Shown here in pieces: positions 18,738 through 27,582 of a stretch of 64,000 bases of DNA. Positions within the stretch are counted from its first letter, which is position 1. Each line of letters starts with the position of its first letter. The DNA is taken from the NCBI RefSeq assembly GCF_001698815.1, contig NZ_LGSI01000035.1:44234-108233 (forward strand), written 5' to 3'. The translations under genes and the position numbers were made by a program. This DNA is from Pseudomonas syringae. Lineage in GTDB: Bacteria; Pseudomonadota; Gammaproteobacteria; Pseudomonadales; Pseudomonadaceae. A model generated the notes under the pieces. That model searched no databases. It had not been told where the DNA came from and saw only the letters and a list, made by a program, of their open reading frames with translations.

Positions 18738-18870
18738 AGCGCACCTCTCCTTGGTTGTTCGAATGGACAGTTCGATATTCCAATCTTTAACGAGGCACCG
18801 CAACTGTCATAAGTTACAGGTTCTAACCAAAAATCAGCGTATTCCGACGACCGGTAATTCCCCCCTGACT

Positions 18871-19716
18871 TCACCGTCCGCAGATTAAATCTGCCTCAAT
18901 TAGCCTCCGCCCAATCCACTCCGCGACCTGCGGCACAACGGCGTTTCCGGCAGCGAAAGCCTCCGCAAGGTTGGCCGCATCCAGTCCGAGGCAAAGCCCA
19001 TCATCTTCAGGCGCTCGCTGCCGCTCAACCATCTGATGCCATGCGTTCGGCTCAGCGACGAAAGTTGTGCAGCCCATAGCGATCTGTGACCCTGAGTTGT
19101 TTGCCAACAGAGTATTGGCAGCCCATGCATCCGCGGGCCGTGGCCACTGGACCGTGCCAGACGCCGGAGGTATTGCGTCCACTGGCGCGGCGTCAGCCAG
19201 CAGCTCCATGGGGGGCATTTGTCGATAACCGGCGACCAGGAATACGCGACGACGTTGCTGGGGGACTCCGAAATATTGAGCATTAAGCACTCGCCAAAAT
19301 CCCACATACCCGCAGTCCGCAAGGGCCCGGACGACTGTTTCAAAGTCCTGGCAATCGTTGACAGCGAGCAGGTTAACGACGTTCTCAAGCACCACCCAGC
19401 GAGGTTGAGTTTCTTTGAGGATGCGTATGACTTCCCAGAAAAGGCTGCTGCGCGCGCCGCGTAGTCCGTTGGGCTTGCCTCCTGCAAGACTGATGTCCTG
19501 GCAGGGAAATCCTCCGGTGATGACGTCGACGGGTGACAGGTTGTGTGCGCCGCAGTGACGCACATCTTCGAACTGTTGGGCATGAGGAAATCGATCGGCA
19601 AGCACAGCCCGGTTAACCGGGTTGAGTTCAACTTGCCAGGCGCTGCGATAGCCTGCGTTTTCAAATCCGACATCAAAACCCCCTATGCCTGCGAACAGGC
19701 TTCCAATGGTTGGCAT
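18871..19716 (-). CDS. Phage DNA (cytosine-5-)-methyltransferase
   Basis: A 281-residue C5-cytosine methyltransferase. Motif I (SLFAGIGGFDVGF) is at the start, motif IV (GGFPCQDIS, catalytic cysteine near 72), motif VI (LENV) and motif VIII (QQRRRVFLVA) follow, then a short target-recognition region and motifs IX-X (AGNAVVPQV). No restriction endonuclease is adjacent. Its start lies inside the com-like gene, which occupies the position of com before mom in phage Mu. It probably methylates phage or host DNA against restriction; the target sequence is unknown. Confidence 0.9.
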   Translation of the reverse strand: MPTIGSLFAGIGGFDVGFENAGYRSAWQVELNPVNRAVLADRFPHAQQFEDVRHCGAHNLSPVDVITGGFPCQDISLAGGKPNGLRGARSSLFWEVIRILKETQPRWVVLENVVNLLAVNDCQDFETVVRALADCGYVGFWRVLNAQYFGVPQQRRRVFLVAGYRQMPPMELLADAAPVDAIPPASGTVQWPRPADAWAANTLLANNSGSQIAMGCTTFVAEPNAWHQMVERQRAPEDDGLCLGLDAANLAEAFAAGNAVVPQVAEWIGRRLIEADLICGR

Positions 19717-19877
19717 CCACTAACTCCGGTGGGCGGATGCTCTTGGCGTTCTGGAAGGAGGCTCTGGGCCTTCAAGTGATTAAGTGTCCGGCAGCGCGGG
19801 CACTTGATTTGCAATTCCACATAACCGCACGCGGCGGCAAGTTTGCGGCCGCAATGACCACAACGTATTTCCTGCAT
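19683..19877 (-). CDS. com: Com-like zinc-binding translational regulator
   Basis: A 64-residue protein with two CxxC pairs (CGHCGRKL and CPRCRTLNHLKA), the pattern of phage Mu Com, which binds mRNA and switches on translation of the overlapping mom gene. Here the last 34 bases overlap the start of the cytosine methyltransferase in another frame. The same mechanism, opening the methyltransferase start, is therefore likely. The family call is strong; the target is inferred from the overlap. Confidence 0.85.
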   Translation of the reverse strand: MQEIRCGHCGRKLAAACGYVELQIKCPRCRTLNHLKAQSLLPERQEHPPTGVSGCQPLEACSQA

Positions 19878-20013
19878 GTCTACAAACCTTCCGATTCTGG
19901 TAGGCTTCCCGCCGCTCGCGCGTGAGCAGGGGGCCTTGGCGGGTTTGCAGGTATGTGCTGCGAATCGGCGGCCAACTCCGGTGCTTGAACACTGGAGTTG
20001 GCAGCCCTCTTTC

Positions 20014-20580
20014 TTAGCGTGCTCTCCGGGCTGCTGGCAGCGAAGGCCAGGCGATATCCGACGGAAAGCCTTCCTGATTTTCGATGCGATTCAGATCCAC
20101 ACGGTAAATCTTCCATTCCCTTAATGCGGCTTCGTCCGTTTGGGTAGCTATACCCAACTCCACTGCATCCTCCAATGGAGCGATGCGTATCGCGGCGGCC
20201 GCCAATAATCCATCACGCTGGCTTAACGCGTGCTCAACCTGCGCCGCGTTCAATGCTTGCTTATCAAGAAGCCAATCCTCTCCGTTCCATATGTGATGCG
20301 CGCCAGGCCAGGTGATAGGTGTGTAAATTGATGGCAAGTCACCCGGTAATATCCATTGTTGTTCCGCACCAGTCTCGGTGTGGTAAACGGTGCCTCGATT
20401 ATCGGGCACTTGGACCGGAGCGTTGTCCTGCCACACCCAAAGATGGCCAGCATCAGGTGTTGGCAGTGTTATATCCAGCTCAACCGCGTTCCCGGGCAGT
20501 TGGAGGCCTACGCCCGGTACGACAGGGAACTCAACAGGACCTACCAAAAGCGACACGTCATCGATTGTATAAATCGCCAT
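20014..20580 (-). CDS. Tail fibre assembly protein (Tfa family)
   Basis: A 188-residue protein. Its C-terminal region (NGEDWLLDKQALNAAQVEHALSQRDGLLAAAAIRIAPLEDAVELGIATQTDEAALREWKIYRVDLNRI, in pieces) is the typical Caudo_TAP/Tfa domain. Chaperones of this family fold the fibre tip and often stay attached to it. It directly follows the tail fibre gene (10-base gap). Confidence 0.88.
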   Translation of the reverse strand: MAIYTIDDVSLLVGPVEFPVVPGVGLQLPGNAVELDITLPTPDAGHLWVWQDNAPVQVPDNRGTVYHTETGAEQQWILPGDLPSIYTPITWPGAHHIWNGEDWLLDKQALNAAQVEHALSQRDGLLAAAAIRIAPLEDAVELGIATQTDEAALREWKIYRVDLNRIENQEGFPSDIAWPSLPAARRAR

Positions 20581-20589
20581 TTAAGCTCC

Positions 20590-21759
20590 TCATATCATCT
20601 TGAATCGGCCCGGGTAGGCAATGTTTCGGACCCGCAACCGGATCCAGTTATTGACTGCCTTGGTATCTATGGTTGCGGTTCCTTGTATGGTGTTGTCGCT
20701 CACAACTGCCGGGAACGGGCCCTCACCTGAAGGGGCTAGTGCACCTGGAGGAAGGGCGCCGCCTGGACCTCCATTTTTGATATGCCCATCGGCGCTAGCG
20801 TAAGCGGTACCGATTTGATGAATACCTGTACTGATGTCAGAACCCGTCCACTCCTGTGCGACTGTCCTTATCCAGGTGCCGTCCTGCCATGAGCCCGGGC
20901 GACGGTCATTGTCGACTCCTCGGTTTTCATCAAGTATGCGCAACATCTCGCCACGGACTTCAGGGCTACGAAATGTGAGTGTGTCAATTCCTGACGTCCA
21001 TGCACCCTCATTGCCCACACGTTCCGCTTCTGTAACGAGCATGCCGGACTGCCCGGCGTGGTCCCATAACCAAGGCCATTCGACTCTTGATAACAAAGCG
21101 CCGTTGAGCGCTCCGTACCCCCCTGGCGGGAAGGCAATGGTCGTTTCCATCACGGGCCTTCCAAGCGAGGTGCTGTCGTAACGACCGATGGGCCACCAAT
21201 TTCCTTTAGCATCACTGCGCAGATGCCACCAGTCCCCGGCCCCCATAAGCACAAGGAAGGGATAGCCGTTTGGGTTGAGGTGGGTGTGGAACCTGATCGA
21301 ATCGCTGCTGCTTGCATTCACGACCAGGCGATAGCCACTGTTATCGACCCGAAAGACGATGATATCTGCCACCCCGGCATTGCTAGTCGGTGGGAGCGTA
21401 ATGGCTCGGGTCGAATCCTCGGCATCGATCAGGACCAAGCCCATCTGATGGGCGCTGAGTCGGGTGTCCGAGGAAATATTCACGATCCTGCTCAAGGTCG
21501 GTAGCGCAGGAGGAATATTTTTGATTTTCTCCCAGGTGGAAACGTCGTCCGCGATCTGCTTGATAGCCTCCAGTAGCTGCTGGTCGTTGGTCGGATCAAG
21601 CTCGCCGCCAAGACCTTCAATAGCGTTGATCAACTCTCGCTGGAGGCTGTTCAGCCAAGGTGCCTTTAAAAGCGTGGCATCGACTCCTGCTCCAGGATTA
21701 CCCTCGGTGAATTCCCCCAGCGCATTGGCGGTCGAGGTGCTGTCGCTGATTTTTTGCAT
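20590..21759 (-). CDS. Short phage tail fibre / tail collar protein
   Basis: A 389-residue receptor-binding fibre. The N-terminus (MQKISDSTSTANALGEFTEGNPGAGVDAT) is the conserved attachment segment of Mu/P2-like fibres in Pseudomonas, and the C-terminal half contains a collar-type fold (PPGGYGALNGALLSR). I use the ATG at 21759, which overlaps the previous stop (TGATG) and has GGAGACC upstream; a TTG just before it is less likely. At under 400 residues it is short compared with R-pyocin fibres. The C-terminal part determines host range. Confidence 0.85.
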   Translation of the reverse strand: MQKISDSTSTANALGEFTEGNPGAGVDATLLKAPWLNSLQRELINAIEGLGGELDPTNDQQLLEAIKQIADDVSTWEKIKNIPPALPTLSRIVNISSDTRLSAHQMGLVLIDAEDSTRAITLPPTSNAGVADIIVFRVDNSGYRLVVNASSSDSIRFHTHLNPNGYPFLVLMGAGDWWHLRSDAKGNWWPIGRYDSTSLGRPVMETTIAFPPGGYGALNGALLSRVEWPWLWDHAGQSGMLVTEAERVGNEGAWTSGIDTLTFRSPEVRGEMLRILDENRGVDNDRRPGSWQDGTWIRTVAQEWTGSDISTGIHQIGTAYASADGHIKNGGPGGALPPGALAPSGEGPFPAVVSDNTIQGTATIDTKAVNNWIRLRVRNIAYPGRFKMI

Positions 21760-22334
21760 CAATGGTCTCCGTAGCCGAACAGCAGGATGGATTCTGCGGG
21801 TTTCATCTGGCTAAGCCTGCATTCGAGTGCCTTGTTGCCCCATGCCGCCAACGGATCACCTGCGCCGGTAATACCCGCTACGGCATGAATAACGGTTACA
21901 GCTGGCGCCTGTATTCGCCAAGTGAATGCCCAATCACCGCCGTAAATGGGGTCACCCGACCGCGCAATGCCAGCACGGGCGGGCTTGAAAGTCATGATAG
22001 TGATGTCGTAACCAAGCGTATTCGCCAAGGCGATGAAGAATGGTTTGCTCTGCCCCCCGCGATCCTGCAGCTTGCTGATGACGGACTGGACGCGTTGCCG
22101 CACAGTTTGGGACTCACCAATCAGGCAGGGATCAGGCAGACCGAGCAGGCGCTCCCAATCGGTCAGGCCTTGGCCGGTATCAGCAAAAATACTGCTGTAG
22201 ACCGATTCAGATTGAGACTCGGTAGCTGTCAATGCGCGGGCTTCGGCTTCGATGGTCACGGACAGGTTAGGTGCATTTCCGTCGTAGGAGACAGGCGGCA
22301 GCAGCAACCTGAGCTGGTCAGCGAGACGGGTCAT
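21759..22334 (-). CDS. Baseplate protein, Mu gp48 / YmfQ family (DUF2313)
   Basis: A 191-residue protein with the family's N-terminal DWERLLGLPDP segment near residue 58 and a hydrophobic C-terminal domain ending CRLSQMKPAESILLFGYGD. It joins the baseplate wedge to the fibre. It overlaps the preceding gp47-like gene by four bases and the following fibre gene by one, so the three are coupled. Confidence 0.87.
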   Translation of the reverse strand: MTRLADQLRLLLPPVSYDGNAPNLSVTIEAEARALTATESQSESVYSSIFADTGQGLTDWERLLGLPDPCLIGESQTVRQRVQSVISKLQDRGGQSKPFFIALANTLGYDITIMTFKPARAGIARSGDPIYGGDWAFTWRIQAPAVTVIHAVAGITGAGDPLAAWGNKALECRLSQMKPAESILLFGYGDH

Positions 22335-23401
22335 ACCAGTAGCCCGAGAGTGATGGCGCCGGGGCGAATCCAGCCAATGTGGTTCGGTTTGTCTGCGGCT
22401 GGGACATTGCCGGTTGGAATGGTGACAGCACGATCGATCACCCCGGCCAGGTTATTGATCATGGCCTCGATCTGTGAGCGCTTGAGCGGTTCGCGTGGCT
22501 TCAAACCACCCAACAGCCCGGTATAGGCTTTCTGCGCGGCGGCCTGAACATCCGCCATAGTGTAATCCTCTGTGAGTTCAACAAGCGCAGTGCAGTCCAC
22601 CACTTTTATGGCTGGGGCATAGACCCAGATATCCGCAATGACCGAGCACTGAGTTTCGATGTGGATCAGACATTTGCTGATAGCTTCGGCGGACGGTAAT
22701 CCATCGCTTGCAGTAACCACCACGTCTACCGTTCCGGCGCCTCGTTTTTTTGGTAGCACCAATGCATCAGTAATACCGTCCACCTCTTTGGCCCAGCGCC
22801 GGTAGTCGTAGACGGCGCCACCCGCAGGCGGGTTTTGAATAATTTCCAACAGCCGGGCCAAAAGGGATTCAGGTTTCTCCTGATCTTCACCGCCGGTTGT
22901 GGGAGCGATGAGTTGGGCCGACGAGTCTATGCCCAATGGTGGACTGATCAGCGAAAGCGAACCGGAGAGGTTGTTGAGTGCAGTGCCAAGCGTCTGCGAT
23001 TTAATGGGAACAGAGCCGGTACCGTCGCTGCCAATGGTTGCGTTATCAGTAGTCACGAAATCCTCGCCAGTGACCACGTGTTTCATTACCGAGCCTTGCA
23101 CCAGCTCAACGCCAGCCGTTCCGGTTAGAACCACGTTGCCTGAGGCCGCGACAGCCTCTTTTTGACTGACGCCCCGGATAGCTGCCGCATAGATCAGTTC
23201 CTCTTCGTCGGCGGTGTCCGGGAATATCTGCCGATAAAGCCATGCGAGCTTTTGATAGATGCCTTCGATGGCGGCGGCAACCGCCGCCGAGCGGACATAA
23301 TGGTCGCTGTCAGTGCCGGTATCGGCTTCGCTTTGTACGTTGCGGATATCCCGCAAAATTCCGGCGAGGATGTTTTCAAGCGAAGGTGAGGTATAGGCCA
23401 T
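22331..23401 (-). CDS. Baseplate J-like protein (Mu gp47)
   Basis: A 356-residue baseplate wedge protein. The N-terminal helix MAYTSPSLENILAGILRDIRN and the beta-rich core (AASGNVVLTGTAGVELVQGSVMKH) match the Baseplate_J family. It forms the iris-like ring that opens on contraction. It ends in a four-base overlap with the gp48-like gene and begins one base after the gp46-like gene. Confidence 0.9.
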   Translation of the reverse strand: MAYTSPSLENILAGILRDIRNVQSEADTGTDSDHYVRSAAVAAAIEGIYQKLAWLYRQIFPDTADEEELIYAAAIRGVSQKEAVAASGNVVLTGTAGVELVQGSVMKHVVTGEDFVTTDNATIGSDGTGSVPIKSQTLGTALNNLSGSLSLISPPLGIDSSAQLIAPTTGGEDQEKPESLLARLLEIIQNPPAGGAVYDYRRWAKEVDGITDALVLPKKRGAGTVDVVVTASDGLPSAEAISKCLIHIETQCSVIADIWVYAPAIKVVDCTALVELTEDYTMADVQAAAQKAYTGLLGGLKPREPLKRSQIEAMINNLAGVIDRAVTIPTGNVPAADKPNHIGWIRPGAITLGLLV

Positions 23402-23402
23402 C

Positions 23403-23753
23403 TCAGATTACCCTCACCGGTTGGCGGAATATCTGGGGATGGTCGGTGCTGTCGACAATAGTTATCAGCAGCAGAAGCCAGCCGTTATGGGGTTGGTCAC
23501 TGGCGACGAGGATCGATTTGGCGCGCTGGTCGTCCAGCAGTGGTAGGAGCGCCTGCTCGGCGTATTGCCTTCCAAGAATGCCAACTCGTGGCCGGTCTTT
23601 TTCGCGGCGTAGCTCATGCAGGCGTGAGCCCAGGAGCGGATCAGCCCACCAGCTGGCTAGAGGGGTTGCGAGGCGAAGGTAAACGGCGTTTGCCAGCGTA
23701 GTTATACGCTGGCCCGTCAAGTCGCCTGTAATTGGGTTTATGCCTGAGTCCAT
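23403..23753 (-). CDS. Baseplate protein, phage GP46 family (gpW/gp25-like)
   Basis: A 116-residue protein with the family N-terminus GINPITGDLTGQRITTLANAVYLRLATPLASWW. In Mu this protein is part of the baseplate wedge. The 48-base gap before it, where the accessory gene at 23802 ends, shows that the foreign gene interrupted the gp45-gp46 junction. Confidence 0.87.
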   Translation of the reverse strand: MDSGINPITGDLTGQRITTLANAVYLRLATPLASWWADPLLGSRLHELRREKDRPRVGILGRQYAEQALLPLLDDQRAKSILVASDQPHNGWLLLLITIVDSTDHPQIFRQPVRVI

Positions 23754-23801
23754 GTCGGACAGAATGCGCCGCGTATGGACGGGGCGGCGTTTCAGGAGGG
23801 T

Positions 23802-24539
23802 TTAAGCTGGATTGCGAATGTACATGGCGAGATCGTCGTCCAGCACCAAAGACGTACGAAGTTCTGTTTTCGAAAGAACCGTCGCGATATCGGAAAGGGG
23901 TCCAATATTAATCGTGCGGCCGTCTGCACCTGTGGTGTTGTTATAGGCGTAGATACGATATTCACGCTGATGGCTGTAGGAAATTTGCTTCATGAAAATT
24001 GCGTCATTCTGCGTGAATGCTCCGCTGAATGTTGCCGGATCGTAATAGCTGACGAGGTCATGGCCGAAGCTTTCTGCCAATTTGGGATCAGCATTGAAGG
24101 CGGACTCAAGCCTTTCAATGAAGCTTTCTGCTGGTATTGCCACGCAATAATCACCTAAATCACCCGTGTCCAGAAACGGCATAAGTGCGGCTTGCAACGC
24201 TTCAGACGAATCAAACCTATCTTCATCTTTCAGGTAAAGAGCGGACATGCAATAGACGTGGTAATCGTAAAATCGGCGGTTCGAGATAGAGGAAGGAGCA
24301 ACGAAGCCGTCAATTCGTTGCTCTTCGCCAGTCTCCTCATCCCAGATGATTATGGCGGCGTCCTGCGGCTGTAACCACGTATGCACGCCCTCATTTTGGT
24401 CTCCAATGTTTCCCGTTCCCTTTTCCTCGTAGTCCCTGAAATACCTCAAACGGTTCATGTAAAGGTCGCCACGTAGAAAACTATCCCGATGCCGTTCTTC
24501 CCTGAAGAAACGCACGAATACATAAATGTTCGTTGTCAT
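23802..24539 (-). CDS. Accessory protein of unknown function inserted in the baseplate operon
   Basis: A 245-residue soluble protein I do not recognise as a phage structural protein. It starts MTTNIYVFVRFFREERHRDSFLRGDLYMN. Scattered features (a central YHVYCMSALY strand, a GDYCVAIP segment and a late SYSHQREYRIY motif) faintly resemble the DUF2971-type proteins found in phage-defence and mobile contexts; this is a weak guess. Codon use looks more AT-rich than in the flanking baseplate genes. It has a 55-base upstream gap with its own AT-rich promoter-like sequence, and looks like a moron. Confidence 0.6.
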   Translation of the reverse strand: MTTNIYVFVRFFREERHRDSFLRGDLYMNRLRYFRDYEEKGTGNIGDQNEGVHTWLQPQDAAIIIWDEETGEEQRIDGFVAPSSISNRRFYDYHVYCMSALYLKDEDRFDSSEALQAALMPFLDTGDLGDYCVAIPAESFIERLESAFNADPKLAESFGHDLVSYYDPATFSGAFTQNDAIFMKQISYSHQREYRIYAYNNTTGADGRTINIGPLSDIATVLSKTELRTSLVLDDDLAMYIRNPA

Positions 24540-24594
24540 GAACTACCTGTTAAAAGTGGTTGGGAGTGTCTAACTAAACCTTTGATAGCAAAAT

Positions 24595-25155
24595 TCATTG
24601 CTGCTGGCTAGGCGGCGCCCCAGGCGCGTGGGTATGGACGTTGTAGATATCCCTATCGCCTTGCATGCTTCGCTTGTGGTCCGCCACCTCTCCATCGGCC
24701 TTTATACTCGCGTCTACCTGCAGATCTCCCGTCATTTCAACCAAGGGTGTCTCAAACCGAACCTTGCTCGCCGCCTTGATCAGCAATGAGTCAGTCACCA
24801 CCTCCACCACCCGGCCACGCTTCATATGGACGTAATCGCCTTCGTCGGTGTACAGCGATACTTCGCCGTCTTGCAGAGTGATGCGATAGCGGCCATCTTC
24901 GCTGGCGACTACGACGGTATGTTTGCTGTTGCCCCCTACGGGCACCGCCAGGTACTCGGCACCTGGTAGTGGCGCGGAGCTGAATCCATAGTGCTGGAAT
25001 AGCTCACCGGACACCGTTTCCCCCGCGAGCCCCTCCATGTCTACGCCTATCAATTTACCGTGGGTGTTGCGGGCCGCAGTGGCTCGGAATGCCAAGCGGA
25101 CATTGGTGATTATCCGGCTGACCTGCTCACGCACCAGACGCGCCATACTGCTCAT
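24595..25155 (-). CDS. Baseplate assembly protein V / spike (Mu gp45)
   Basis: A 186-residue spike protein. An N-terminal OB-fold region (GVDMEGLAGETVSGELFQHYGFSSAPLPGAEYLAVPVGGN) is followed by a beta-helical C-terminus and a metal-binding-like tail, HTHAPG. It pierces the outer membrane. The ATG at 25155 overlaps the preceding stop (TGATG); an ATG at 25146 is an alternative. Confidence 0.9.
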   Translation of the reverse strand: MSSMARLVREQVSRIITNVRLAFRATAARNTHGKLIGVDMEGLAGETVSGELFQHYGFSSAPLPGAEYLAVPVGGNSKHTVVVASEDGRYRITLQDGEVSLYTDEGDYVHMKRGRVVEVVTDSLLIKAASKVRFETPLVEMTGDLQVDASIKADGEVADHKRSMQGDRDIYNVHTHAPGAPPSQQQ

Positions 25156-26273
25156 CAGAGTCCCTTGATCAATTCGATAAAGGCAGCATCCTGGTCGGCT
25201 TTGCCTTTGTGTCTTTTCAGTGGTTTAGCGTCCAGCACCCACATTTTGTCCTCGCGCAGACGCAGTTCGGTGATAGCTCCCTCACTGCGAGAAAGGCGCA
25301 AAGTCCGGGCCATAAGAAAGTAAGTGGCGTCCAGATCGTGAGGTTCGCTGCGCACAATGACCCGCTGGCCCGGGCTCCAGACCCGCCCGTTTGCGGCACG
25401 GTGGCCCATGACCACGGCCCTGATTTCAAAACCTTCCAGACGGCTGTCAGCCAGCAACTTGCGCGCGCGCGTTGTAGCCATGTCCTGATTTTCGCTGGCA
25501 CTATCAACGATGACCTTCGGACGAAAAATGCCGCGTCGAGCCAGACTCTCGTCCTGGATCACTGAGCGGAGTTGGCCACGTTTGGAGTCGAGGCCATCGT
25601 TATCGTATTGACCGTGCTGGCCGAGGACTGTGATCTGGCTATGCCGATTGGCGATGGACCGCCGCACGCTCAGGCGTTGAACGTTGTTACCTACGCCATC
25701 CTTACGCAGCATTAGCGTCCCGACCGGAGCTGCGGTGTAATCGGGGCCGCCCACGATCATGCGTCCGTCCGGCTCCATCCAAGGCCATAAGCCGTTGGCT
25801 TCGGCCACTTGCAGCAATGCCTCCCAGGCTGTTTGTCCCGGCTCGATCTGGACGCGGCGACGGGTCTTTTCCTTGGCTGCCCGAATCTCAACCTGGGAAA
25901 TGCCCAGTGGTTTGACGACCTGCTCGATCACTTGCGCCAGCGACGCCTCCCGCATCGCCACGAAAGGCGCGGAACAATCGACTAACACTGCGGCCCGGTC
26001 ACGGCCGGTGACCCGTATCGCAATGCCCTGGCGGGATATGTCGTGTTCGAATTCGTCTATTTGCCCGGTTAGAACCCGGTCGCGACCGAGGGTCAGCGAG
26101 CATGGCGCCCCTTCGGCCAGAACGTTGGGTAGCCGGGTGGATGTTTTGGTGTGCAGCTCTAGCTCGAAACCATCAGCAGCGGTCAGCAAGTCGGATTCGA
26201 CGGACCAACCGTCCCACGCATCGTGAGCCAGGCCGCCGATGGAAAGGCCGATGCCTTTATTCAGCGTAAGCAC
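25155..26273 (-). CDS. Baseplate hub protein (Mu gp44, gpD-like)
   Basis: A 372-residue protein with the late-control gpD/gp44 fold. It has an N-terminal beta domain (LTGQIDEFEHDISRQGIAIRVTGRDRAAVLVDCS), a LysM-like middle (VQIEPGQTAWEALLQVAEANGLWPWMEPDGRMIVG) and a C-terminal domain ending in a lysine-rich tail. It forms the central hub. It overlaps the DNA circularisation gene by 17 bases. Confidence 0.88.
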   Translation of the reverse strand: MLTLNKGIGLSIGGLAHDAWDGWSVESDLLTAADGFELELHTKTSTRLPNVLAEGAPCSLTLGRDRVLTGQIDEFEHDISRQGIAIRVTGRDRAAVLVDCSAPFVAMREASLAQVIEQVVKPLGISQVEIRAAKEKTRRRVQIEPGQTAWEALLQVAEANGLWPWMEPDGRMIVGGPDYTAAPVGTLMLRKDGVGNNVQRLSVRRSIANRHSQITVLGQHGQYDNDGLDSKRGQLRSVIQDESLARRGIFRPKVIVDSASENQDMATTRARKLLADSRLEGFEIRAVVMGHRAANGRVWSPGQRVIVRSEPHDLDATYFLMARTLRLSRSEGAITELRLREDKMWVLDAKPLKRHKGKADQDAAFIELIKGL

Positions 26274-27582
26274 GTAGCACCTCGCCGGGCTGGATATTGT
26301 GCGGTGTCTTCAAGCCCGGATTGAGGCGGATTAACTCAAGAGCGCGGCGGTGATCGCGATACCAGTGATGAGCAAGCAGCCGCAGGCTGGTTGGGGCTTC
26401 GATCACCCGCTCGATCATGGGGGGGCTAAGCAGGATGACCTGCCGGGCGCGAGCCTGGAGCAGCGCGGCAACGTTGCGCAGCGCTTCAACGATGGGTCGC
26501 GATACTTCCACGTCGTACAGACGGCGTTGGAGCAGGATTGCCGCCTGCAATAAAGAGCGGGTCAGGTTGACCAGACCTTCCAGGTCGGTGGGGCTTAGCT
26601 GCGGTTTTTCACTTTCCGCCTCGATGACAATTGCCACTGCCTGCGAATGGGCCAAGGCCAACTCCGTAATCACCAAAACCACCAGGCCGAAGCCGCTCGC
26701 GGCCACTGGATCATCAGGCATGCCTTCCGGCAGCAGGTCTGCCGCAGGTGTGAGACCTTGGCGCGCCGCGATGAGAAAGCCTGTTCCCGCACGGGCTGCA
26801 TCGGCGTTCATGCTCGCATCACCGGGGATAGCGGCGGGCACGCCTGCCCGAGATAGTAGCGAGATGGGTGTTTCAGGCGTGCTGCTTTGTATGGCGCTGC
26901 GGATCTGCGTCGGTGTCCGCATCAGGTCGACCAGTGGATCAAACGCCGTGCCGGGGTTGCCCGCCATGGAAGACACCCCAGACACCACGCCAAGTATTTG
27001 CGAGCGCAATTGCTGTAGCCGCAAGCCTATGCCGGGCAGACCCAGGGCTTTTTCGATCAAACCGACCCAACCGCCGCCTATCCACGCCTGAATCTCGCTA
27101 ACCAAAGAATCGATACGCCCGAACAGATCGAAAATGCCATCCTGCCAACGATATTCATCCTCGGCTTCCAATACACCGACATCGACGAACTCGAACTGGC
27201 GCTCAAAGAAAGGCGAGTCAGGAATGTCCTCCAGGAATTGGAGGCTGACTTCGGCATAGTCCGGTTTTTCGGCCTGATGCTTCACGTCCCAGCTTTGACA
27301 GACCACGCTCAGGCTGCCGTAAATAGGGTGAATCAGCTCGCCTGGACCAGCGGTGTCGACGGCCAACAGGATGTTTTGCAGCTCAATCTCGTAGTTGGTG
27401 CCGAACGCGACCGCCTGGACTGCAAAGCGTCGCGCCCCACGCCCCAGATCGACCACTTTATCGCCGTCTTTAAAGGGCGTGCCATGTTCTGCAGTAGCCC
27501 TTTGTGCCTGGAGATTTTCGCCCAGAACCTGCAGCGCGACACCACGAAACGAGGCATCGAGCAACGTCTGTTCCCAGCTCAT
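26257..27582 (-). CDS. DNA circularisation / tail hub protein N (Mu gp43)
   Basis: A 441-residue protein with the N-terminal domain of the family (MSWEQTLLDASFRGV, VVDLGRGARRFAVQAVAFG, GELIHPIYGSLSVVCQSWDV). The rest is helical. The historic name refers to DNA circularisation, but the protein is a structural tail-hub component. It overlaps the tape-measure gene by four bases. Confidence 0.88.
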   Translation of the reverse strand: MSWEQTLLDASFRGVALQVLGENLQAQRATAEHGTPFKDGDKVVDLGRGARRFAVQAVAFGTNYEIELQNILLAVDTAGPGELIHPIYGSLSVVCQSWDVKHQAEKPDYAEVSLQFLEDIPDSPFFERQFEFVDVGVLEAEDEYRWQDGIFDLFGRIDSLVSEIQAWIGGGWVGLIEKALGLPGIGLRLQQLRSQILGVVSGVSSMAGNPGTAFDPLVDLMRTPTQIRSAIQSSTPETPISLLSRAGVPAAIPGDASMNADAARAGTGFLIAARQGLTPAADLLPEGMPDDPVAASGFGLVVLVITELALAHSQAVAIVIEAESEKPQLSPTDLEGLVNLTRSLLQAAILLQRRLYDVEVSRPIVEALRNVAALLQARARQVILLSPPMIERVIEAPTSLRLLAHHWYRDHRRALELIRLNPGLKTPHNIQPGEVLRAYAE

